Below are positions 43,678 through 49,773 of a DNA stretch of 49,773 nt, piece by piece. Source of the DNA: Saprospiraceae bacterium (lineage in GTDB: Bacteria > Bacteroidota > Bacteroidia > Chitinophagales > Saprospiraceae); assembly GCA_028284395.1 (NCBI GenBank), contig JANQRV010000190.1, forward strand, positions 1 through 49,773, read 5' to 3'. Under the pieces are notes generated by a model. That model saw only the letters and a list, made by a program, of their open reading frames with translations, was not told the origin of the DNA and did no database searches. Position 1 is the first letter of the stretch, and every line of letters starts with the position of its first letter. The translations under genes and the position numbers were made by a program.

Positions 43678-44145
43678 ATGAAAAGGATATTCGTTGGTGT
43701 TGGTGTTGGTGTTTTGATCATGGCTTTCTCCTTTGAATTGGCAGCTCAAAACGATGTCAATCTATGGAAGACATTATCGAAGATCACCTATAAGAAGGAA
43801 TACGATGAAATGCTGGGCTTCAAAGTAGATGTGCCCGTCTTCAGTGAGGACATCCAGAAACTCGAGGGAAAAGAGGTCGTAGTAAAAGGCTACATCATAC
43901 CCGTCGAAGGGTTTAAAAACCATAAAGAATTCATTTTTTCCGCCTTTCCCTATAGCATGTGTTTTTTCTGCGGTGGAGCTGGTCCAGAAACGGTGATGGA
44001 GATCTACGCTAAAGAGGCTGTCAAATACACTGCTGAGCCAGTCATGTTGAAAGGAACTCTAGAATTGAACAGCACGGATATTAATCGGCTGATCTATGCA
44101 TTGAATGACGTGGTAAAAGTTGAAAACACCGAAAACGTAGAATAG
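43678..44145 (+). CDS. exported CxxC protein, DUF3299-like
   Basis: A 155-residue protein with a signal peptide ('GVLIMAFSFELAAQ'). The body is an OB-like all-beta domain ('LEGKEVVVKGYIIPVEGFKNHKEFIFSAFPYSMCFFCGGAGPETVMEIY'). The conserved CFFCGG motif could bind metal or be redox active. The pattern recalls DUF3299-type proteins linked to metal or envelope functions; this is recollection, not a search. It lies 78 bp upstream of uppS on the same strand. Confidence 0.65.
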   Translation: MKRIFVGVGVGVLIMAFSFELAAQNDVNLWKTLSKITYKKEYDEMLGFKVDVPVFSEDIQKLEGKEVVVKGYIIPVEGFKNHKEFIFSAFPYSMCFFCGGAGPETVMEIYAKEAVKYTAEPVMLKGTLELNSTDINRLIYALNDVVKVENTENVE

Positions 44146-44223
44146 TCGGTTTTCTCTATTCTTTTGACTATTTTTGCCGTGTTTTTCGAAATTCTTCGCC
44201 CGGTAGTTAGAAGCCGCTCCTAG

Positions 44224-44970
44224 ATGGACTTAAAAGCAAAAATCAATTTAGATAAGTTACCAAGCCATGTCGCTGTGATCATGGACGGTAATGGCAGATG
44301 GGCCAAGAATCATGGTAAGCCACGGGTTTTCGGCCATCGAAATGGCGTAACATCCGTGCGGGAAGTAACCGAAGCAGCAGCAGAAATAGGCATCGAATAC
44401 CTTACCCTTTACGCCTTTTCAACGGAAAATTGGAACCGGCCTAAATTAGAGGTCAATGCCCTGATGCGTCTCCTCGTGGAGACCATTCACAAGGAAATAC
44501 ACACCTTGAATAAAAATAATATTCGCCTAAATGCCATTGGGGATATTAGCAAGCTGCCCGAAAAAACAAGAAAAGCATTGGTAGATGGCATCCACAACAC
44601 CCGTCATAACGATCGGATGACCCTGGTGCTTGCCTTGAACTACAGTGCAAAATGGGAAATTATTAAAGCCGTTAAAGACATCGCTACCCGAGTGGGAAAC
44701 GGTGATCTCGATCCCGAAGCCATCGACGAAGATCTTTTTTCAGATGCGTTGTCGACGAAAGGAATTCCCAATCCGGAACTCCTTATCAGGACGAGTGGAG
44801 AATCAAGGCTCAGTAACTTCCTCCTGTGGCAAGCCGCATATACCGAACTTTACTTTACACCTGTGTTTTGGCCGGATTTTAGGAAAGGCCATTTCTACCA
44901 GGCCCTTATCGATTTCCAGGAAAGGGAAAGAAGATTTGGGAAAATAAGTGAGCAACTCATAAAATCCTAG
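44224..44970 (+). CDS. uppS: isoprenyl (undecaprenyl) diphosphate synthase
   Basis: A 248-residue cis-prenyltransferase. The catalytic Asp21 is in 'VIMDGNGRWA'. Further signatures are 'GHRNGV', 'LTLYAFSTENWNRP' and 'LLIRTSGESRLSNFLLWQAAYTELYF'. It makes the C55 lipid carrier for cell-wall and surface-glycan synthesis. It directly precedes bamA, the usual order in Bacteroidota. Confidence 0.97.
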   Translation: MDLKAKINLDKLPSHVAVIMDGNGRWAKNHGKPRVFGHRNGVTSVREVTEAAAEIGIEYLTLYAFSTENWNRPKLEVNALMRLLVETIHKEIHTLNKNNIRLNAIGDISKLPEKTRKALVDGIHNTRHNDRMTLVLALNYSAKWEIIKAVKDIATRVGNGDLDPEAIDEDLFSDALSTKGIPNPELLIRTSGESRLSNFLLWQAAYTELYFTPVFWPDFRKGHFYQALIDFQERERRFGKISEQLIKS

Positions 44971-45222
44971 TGAACTCGTACAACCCAAAAGTTTTTTGGG
45001 GACTCTATTTAATTCTAGCGTTCGCAACAAAGATCAAAATTAAGATCGCGATGTTAGGCAACAGACATTTTGGCTTCAAAGTGAAGTCCTGGAAGTTATC
45101 TTGGCCTAGTGATCTGTAGCTTTTTGGTTATTACTGACGCGCAAATTCAAAACATTGGCAACGCTGAGACATCTCAATCGTTCCTTTTAGGAGTTAAACT
45201 TGTTATTTCAAGAGTTATTAGA

Positions 45223-47766
45223 ATGAAAAGACTTATACCGTATATTGCTTGCCTGTGCTTGTTTGCTTCTTCCGCAATGGCACAAGAAACGACTGATTCA
45301 TTAGGGGTCATGTCATATGACGAACCCAAAGACTTCGAGATAGGTGGAATCAAGGTAACCGGAGCAGACCATGCTGACGACAACGCCGTAGCTAGTATTG
45401 CCGGTTTTAAGGTAGGTAAGAAAATTCGGATTCCTGGACCGGGGATTCAAAAAGCGATCAAGGCCCTTTGGAAGTTGCGCCTTTTCACCGACGTCCAGGT
45501 ACTCCTTGAAAAAACGGTAGGTGATGTTGTTTTTCTAGAGATCATCGTACAAGAAAGACCGCGTCTTTCCGGCCACTCTTTTGTCGGGGCAAAGAAATCT
45601 CAACATGACGACCTTAATGACGAAGTTAACAAGTTCTTGCTGAAGGGAGGGATCGTCAACGAGAATATTAAAGTGAATGCCAAAGAGGCAGTAGAAGAAT
45701 TTTACGTGGGCAAAGGTTTCCTCGACGCCAGCGTAAGAGTACAAGAAACCCCGGATAGTGCACGAATCAATTCCGTAAAGCTTATTTTCCACGTTGATCG
45801 AGGCGAACGCATCAAGATTCAAAACATATCCTTCACCGGTAATGATAATATCAAGGCCAAAAAACTCCTCAAGCAATTTGACGAGACCAAACAAAAAACC
45901 CGTCTTTTCGCCTCTTCCAAATTCATCGGTGACGAATACGAAAAAGACAAAAAGAACCTGATCACTTATTATAATAATAATGGTTTCAGAGATGCTAAGA
46001 TCCTTCGCGACTCTGTCTGGCGTGAAGAAGATGGTGACCTTATGTTGCGATTGGCCATTGAAGAAGGCAATCGATACTATTTTAGAAATATTACCTGGAA
46101 AGGAAATTCCATCTATCGCTCCGAAGACCTTTCCAAAGTCTTAAAGATCTCGAAGGGCGACGTTTTCAACCCCGAATTACTGGAGTCTCGCTTGCGCTTT
46201 AGCCAGGACGATGGCGATGTCAGTACTTTGTATATGGACAACGGTTACCTCTTTTTCAATGTCGACCCAGTAGAGGTAGCCATTATCGGGGATTCTATCG
46301 ATCTCGAAATGAGAATTTTCGAAGGCCCTCAAGCCAGTATCGATAAAGTTACCATCCAGGGTAATGACCGGACTCACGAGCACGTAATCCGCCGTGAACT
46401 GCGCACGTTACCCAACGAAAAGTTCAGTCGCTCCGACATCATTCGCTCCCAACGTGAAATCATGAACCTAGGTTACTTTAACCCGGAGAACTTAGGTATC
46501 AATACTCCCGTCAATCCTGATCGTGGTACGGTGGACATCGAATATCAAGTGGAGGAAAGACCTTCGGATCAGTTAGAGCTATCTGCAGGTTGGGGCGGTC
46601 GTCGCCGTGTCATCGGAACCCTTGGAGTATCTTTCAATAATTTCTCTTTGAGGAACATCTTCAATAAAGAGGCTTGGCATCCATTACCACAGGGAGACGG
46701 ACAGCGCCTCTCCTTGAGAGCACAAACCAATGGAGATTTTTACCAATCTTATAATATTTCTTTTACCGAGCCGTGGATGGGAGGCAAAAAACCAAACTCC
46801 TTAACCGTTGCCGGATTCTTCAATCGCTTTGCTTTCGGACTGCGGGGCACCGAAAACCGCCAACGCTTCAATATTTGGCAAGGGTCGGTCAGTTTGGGGA
46901 CCCGACTAAAATGGCCGGATGATAACTTTATCTCCAGTACGGCATTGAATATTCAGACACTATCGCTAAACAACTGGTTCCAGGGATTATTCCGTACCGA
47001 TGATGGAAATACCGTAGCAACCGGTGAATTCTATAATTTCAGTATTAAACAGACCATTGCCAGATCTACGGTCAATAATCCAATATTCCCGCAAGACGGT
47101 TCCACCATTTCCTTGTCCGTTCAAGCCACGTTGCCCTACTCTCTCTTGTTCAACCGCAATAAGGACTACTCCGAGTTGCCGGATGCAGAAAAATTCCGTT
47201 GGCTGGAGTACCACAAATGGCGATTCGACGCAGAGTGGTACACTCCCATAATAGGAAAGCTAACCCTAAAAGCTGCTGCTAAGATTGGTATCATCGGCTT
47301 CTACAATAAAGACATTGGAACTTCTCCGTTTGAACGCTTCCAATTGGGTGGAGATGGTATCAACAACCAACAGTTTGGGTTTGCCGGTGTAGACATCATT
47401 TCGATGAGAGGTTATGAGATCGCCGACCTGGAGGCCAATCGTGAAAATCCAGCAGATCCCAATAGCCAGAATATTGCCACTCCAATTTTTGATAAATTCA
47501 CCGTTGAATTACGCTTCCCACTTTCGCTCAATCCCAGTTCTACCATCTATGTCCTGGCGTTTGCTCAAGGTGGAAACGCTTGGAGGCGGATGCGCGACTT
47601 CAATCCATTTGACCTGAAACGTTCAGTAGGATTTGGTCTGCGGGTCTTCCTGCCTATGTTCGGAACGCTCGGTTTCGACTACGGGATCGGATTGGACAAA
47701 AATGGAGACAGAACACTCCAAAATCTCGGAGATTTCAATATTATTCTTGGTTTCGAACCAGAATAG
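45223..47766 (+). CDS. bamA: outer-membrane assembly factor BamA
   Basis: About 847 residues. A signal peptide ('LIPYIACLCLFASSAMAQ') is followed by POTRA domains ('EIGGIKVTGADHADDNAVASIAGFKVGKKI', 'IKIQNISFTGNDNIKAKKL', 'YYFRNITWKGNSIYRSEDL', 'SIDKVTIQGNDRTHEHVIRREL') and a 16-strand barrel from about residue 440. The barrel has the lid motif 'GRRRVIGTLG' and the C-terminus 'FNIILGFEPE'. It inserts beta-barrel proteins into the outer membrane. ATG 45223 gives the signal peptide directly; an upstream start at 45109 does not. The skp/ompH-like genes that often follow are absent. Confidence 0.95.
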   Translation: MKRLIPYIACLCLFASSAMAQETTDSLGVMSYDEPKDFEIGGIKVTGADHADDNAVASIAGFKVGKKIRIPGPGIQKAIKALWKLRLFTDVQVLLEKTVGDVVFLEIIVQERPRLSGHSFVGAKKSQHDDLNDEVNKFLLKGGIVNENIKVNAKEAVEEFYVGKGFLDASVRVQETPDSARINSVKLIFHVDRGERIKIQNISFTGNDNIKAKKLLKQFDETKQKTRLFASSKFIGDEYEKDKKNLITYYNNNGFRDAKILRDSVWREEDGDLMLRLAIEEGNRYYFRNITWKGNSIYRSEDLSKVLKISKGDVFNPELLESRLRFSQDDGDVSTLYMDNGYLFFNVDPVEVAIIGDSIDLEMRIFEGPQASIDKVTIQGNDRTHEHVIRRELRTLPNEKFSRSDIIRSQREIMNLGYFNPENLGINTPVNPDRGTVDIEYQVEERPSDQLELSAGWGGRRRVIGTLGVSFNNFSLRNIFNKEAWHPLPQGDGQRLSLRAQTNGDFYQSYNISFTEPWMGGKKPNSLTVAGFFNRFAFGLRGTENRQRFNIWQGSVSLGTRLKWPDDNFISSTALNIQTLSLNNWFQGLFRTDDGNTVATGEFYNFSIKQTIARSTVNNPIFPQDGSTISLSVQATLPYSLLFNRNKDYSELPDAEKFRWLEYHKWRFDAEWYTPIIGKLTLKAAAKIGIIGFYNKDIGTSPFERFQLGGDGINNQQFGFAGVDIISMRGYEIADLEANRENPADPNSQNIATPIFDKFTVELRFPLSLNPSSTIYVLAFAQGGNAWRRMRDFNPFDLKRSVGFGLRVFLPMFGTLGFDYGIGLDKNGDRTLQNLGDFNIILGFEPE

Positions 47767-47820
47767 ATCTATGGTTGGGCTGTGGTTGCTATTGTTACTA
47801 TTGCTACTATTGTTGCTATA

Positions 47821-47870
47821 GCTACTATTGTTGTTGTGGCAGCTATCGCATCTACAACAACAATAGTAGC
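47821..47870. repeat. intergenic hairpin repeat, copy B
   Basis: A perfect 17-bp stem (47821-47837 with 47854-47870) around a 16-nt loop starting GGCAGCTA. It is preceded by 50 bp of related TTG/CTA triplets (47771-47820). It lies between the convergent bamA and esterase genes. Its first 25 bases match copy C at 24 positions. Confidence 0.75.
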
Positions 47871-47895
47871 AGCAAAAATCATTGCAACGATGACA

Positions 47896-49362
47896 TTACT
47901 CTAGCCGCTTTCCTTGAACAACCTGACCAATTCCCATCATTGCTTCAAATCCTTTTATTTTATTTTCTTCCGTCAATTCAAAAGTAAGTAGGAAATCTAA
48001 TGGTTTGGCTACAAAGCGGTCGTTGCCGACCGAATGCAAGTGGAGCTTGGGGATTTGGCCACTGGCCAGAACAACCAATTGATCACCTTCCATTTCCATC
48101 GTAATCTTATCTCCACTTTGTAATTGGTAGTTACCGGCAAATCCCTGTAATTCGGTGGTCGGTATTTTTACAATCAGATCATCCAGGCTATACTCCACTC
48201 CAAGTTTATTCAACATCTTGAAGCCGTTGGCATTGGCCGGATTCAGAGCTACTGATTTTTTGTAATGCTTAATCGCTTTTTCTTTATCTCCTTGTTCCAT
48301 ATAGCCTTCTGCAAGACTATCAAAGACATTGAAAGACTTGGGAAACCGCTTAACATTTTCTGCAAAAACCTTGATGGCCTCCTCATAATTCTTCTGGCCC
48401 ATATAGCGATATCCCAAGTTATTGATGGCGAGTTCGGTTGGAGCCATCGCAAACCCCAGTTTATCCGTCATTTTCTCGTAATGTGCATCGATTCCCTTAA
48501 AGCCCGACTCGGCATAGAGCTTAGCTAGGTCTACTCGGAACCAATCTTTGAAAATGGCCTCCAATCCATAATAAGTGCTGCGGTGAGGAATGGAACCGTG
48601 CGTTTCTTCTTTCATGACTTTAAAGTCCCAACCGAAATTTTCCGGTGATTTCTCTTCAAAAAGAGCCGCCAGCTTCATCGCTCCTCCCAACATACTTCCT
48701 CCTTCATCACCCATAGTCATATAAAAAAAAGCATCCAGATCGGGCTTGGTGTCCAGAAAGGTTTCTGCCCGTTCCACCAGGTTCTGTTGATCCCACCACA
48801 TACTGGGGCTGATTGAAATGTAGCTATCAAAAACCTCGGGATCGGTCAATAATGCATTGACCGCAAAAATACCTCCAAATGAATGCCCGACCAGAACGCG
48901 ATATTTATTGACATTGTAATTTCCTTCAATATGGGGAATCAATTCATCCCTAATGAAAGACAACGTCTTGTTAGCACCACCCGCAGTTGGAAAATTTTTC
49001 TTTGCCTGCTCATCAACTTCGATGGTCGGTGTCAAATCTCGGGTTCGGTCCTGGGTGTTGGGAATGGCAACAATCATCATTCTTGGAATCCTGTTCTGTC
49101 TTTTCAGAAATTCTACTACCCCACTGGTATGGAGGAAGTGGCCTTTTCCATCCATCAAATACATCACTGCCACCGGTTGGCCTTCCGGATCATAGTCGCT
49201 TGGAACATAAACCATGTAAGGTCGCTCCTCATTGAGTACATCCGACTGCAGTGTAAAACTTTGCCCGATGACTACAGCTTCTCCCTTCGGCTGGGCGAAA
49301 GCCGAGGAAGCTCCCATCAAGAACAAGGCTACAAACAAAAATAGGTTTTGCATTTTTTTCAT
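47896..49362 (-). CDS. exported esterase with TPR region
   Basis: A 488-residue protein. After a signal peptide (1-24) comes an esterase D / BesA-like alpha/beta hydrolase domain (about 30-290). It has 'PVAVMYLMDGKGHF', the nucleophile elbow 'VGHSFGG' (Ser161) and a late His in 'EETHGSIPHRS'. Two or three TPR-like repeats follow (about 312-385; 'LGYRYMGQKNYEEAIKVFAENVKRFP', 'AEGYMEQGDKEKAIKHYKKSVALNP'), then a beta domain. Substrates of the family include siderophore esters and acyl esters; here it is unknown. A hairpin repeat lies on each side of the gene. Confidence 0.87.
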   Translation of the reverse strand: MKKMQNLFLFVALFLMGASSAFAQPKGEAVVIGQSFTLQSDVLNEERPYMVYVPSDYDPEGQPVAVMYLMDGKGHFLHTSGVVEFLKRQNRIPRMMIVAIPNTQDRTRDLTPTIEVDEQAKKNFPTAGGANKTLSFIRDELIPHIEGNYNVNKYRVLVGHSFGGIFAVNALLTDPEVFDSYISISPSMWWDQQNLVERAETFLDTKPDLDAFFYMTMGDEGGSMLGGAMKLAALFEEKSPENFGWDFKVMKEETHGSIPHRSTYYGLEAIFKDWFRVDLAKLYAESGFKGIDAHYEKMTDKLGFAMAPTELAINNLGYRYMGQKNYEEAIKVFAENVKRFPKSFNVFDSLAEGYMEQGDKEKAIKHYKKSVALNPANANGFKMLNKLGVEYSLDDLIVKIPTTELQGFAGNYQLQSGDKITMEMEGDQLVVLASGQIPKLHLHSVGNDRFVAKPLDFLLTFELTEENKIKGFEAMMGIGQVVQGKRLE

Positions 49363-49416
49363 AATCAGTACGAGTGTTTATTTAAAAAATTCATGCGGTA
49401 GTGATTTATCACTATA

Positions 49417-49457
49417 GCTACTATTGTTGCTGTGGCAGCTACAGCAGCAATAGTAAC
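49417..49457. repeat. intergenic hairpin repeat, copy C
   Basis: A 17-bp stem with two wobble pairs (49417-49433 with 49441-49457) and the 7-nt loop GGCAGCT. A smaller hairpin (TAGTGAT/ATCACTA) lies just before it at about 49399-49414. It lies between the partial T9SS gene and the esterase, both on the minus strand. Confidence 0.75.
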
Positions 49458-49480
49458 AATAGCAACAGCAAAAAACAACA

Positions 49481-49773
49481 TCACAACTTAAATATCAACT
49501 GTCGAGTCGAAGCATTCTTTTCCCCAAATACTTCCAAAACATAAGTCCCGGCCGGCAACTCCGACAAATCAATAGACAAGGGGAAAGCCTCATCAGTTAC
49601 GGTTTTTAGCAACTGACCAAGCAGATCATATATCTGGATGCGGGTTAAGGCCCACTTGGTGTCTAAAGTTAGTAAATTCTTCACCGGATTGGGGAAAGCA
49701 CGTATGGGGAGTCTCTGTATATGATCCGTGGCAACAGCTGTGCAAGAACGTTGTGCGAGATCCGGCAGATAAT
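49481..49773 (-). CDS. C-terminal end of a type IX-secreted protein (partial)
   Basis: The frame is open to the right edge and gives about 97 residues. It ends in a T9SS type A sorting domain: 'RAFPNPVKNLLTL', 'IQIYDLLGQLLKTV', 'IDLSELPAGTYVLEV', 'STRQLIFKL'. This domain directs export across the outer membrane and is removed or used for anchoring. The main body of the protein is outside the window, so its activity is unknown. Confidence 0.93.
   Translation of the reverse strand, partial: YLPDLAQRSCTAVATDHIQRLPIRAFPNPVKNLLTLDTKWALTRIQIYDLLGQLLKTVTDEAFPLSIDLSELPAGTYVLEVFGEKNASTRQLIFKL

Noticed and set aside
47771..47821. Short ORF encoding a run of ten Leu codons before a perfect hairpin, resembling a leucine attenuator
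   Set aside because: No plus-strand gene follows in the window (the next gene is convergent), the hairpin has no T-run, and the Leu codons arise from the TTG/CTA triplets of repeat copy B.
47775..47987. Cys/Tyr-rich frame over repeat copy B
   Set aside because: It is another reading frame of the triplet repeat and runs into the antisense of the esterase gene; no independent sign of coding.
1..49773. CRISPR arrays, insertion sequences or prophage genes
   Set aside because: No regularly spaced direct repeats, transposases, integrases or phage structural genes were seen.

Overview
The window reads as chromosomal DNA of a free-living Bacteroidota bacterium, most like the Saprospiria (Lewinella-type) lineage. 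The evidence is a type IX secretion C-terminal sorting domain at the right edge, a two-component sensor with a beta-propeller periplasmic part beside a LytTR regulator, a TonB-dependent receptor with a carboxypeptidase-like N-terminal domain, uppS directly followed by bamA, few Shine-Dalgarno sites, and promoters of the Bacteroidota TTG / TAnnTTTG type. The assignment is inferred from family content, not from a marker search.

Layout. 0-6.1 kb: tail of a LytTR response regulator, a haem peroxidase on the other strand, an unknown protein, and a large LytS-type sensor kinase. 6.4-13.7 kb: an accessory stretch with a helical protein of unknown role, then three closely spaced plus-strand genes (membrane protein, NAL1-like serine protease, exported protein) and a membrane-anchored NACHT-like NTPase in AT-rich DNA. 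13.7-14.8 kb: about 1 kb without genes, carrying hairpins and ending in a CAT-anticodon tRNA. 15-21.7 kb: serine hydrolase, mscL, mscS, recX, nadB, a TlpA-like thioredoxin and a glycosyltransferase.

21.8-27.9 kb is the most interesting part: an assimilatory sulfate/sulfite reduction operon (sulfite reductase, two siroheme genes, APS reductase, ferredoxin-NADP reductase, ferredoxin). In front of it lies a short leader with a good promoter, a 35-codon ORF containing eight Cys and seven Met codons, and an intrinsic terminator. The end of the leader ORF can pair with the left arm of the terminator to form an alternative hairpin. This is the architecture of ribosome-mediated transcription attenuation, here apparently sensing cysteine. 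Polycysteine leader ORFs are known from mycobacteria; I know of no description in Bacteroidota.

28-34.5 kb: an arsR-arsM operon with a palindrome over its promoter, a PIN-domain toxin with its antitoxin, an alpha/beta hydrolase, a NarL-type regulator, and a ligase-exonuclease pair. 35-49.8 kb: a DUF3089-like lipoprotein, a sensor kinase, a TonB-dependent receptor, an ABC-2 exporter, two exported proteins of unknown role, uppS, bamA, a TPR-containing esterase, and the end of a T9SS-secreted protein. Three related hairpin repeats sit between genes at 27.95, 47.82 and 49.42 kb.
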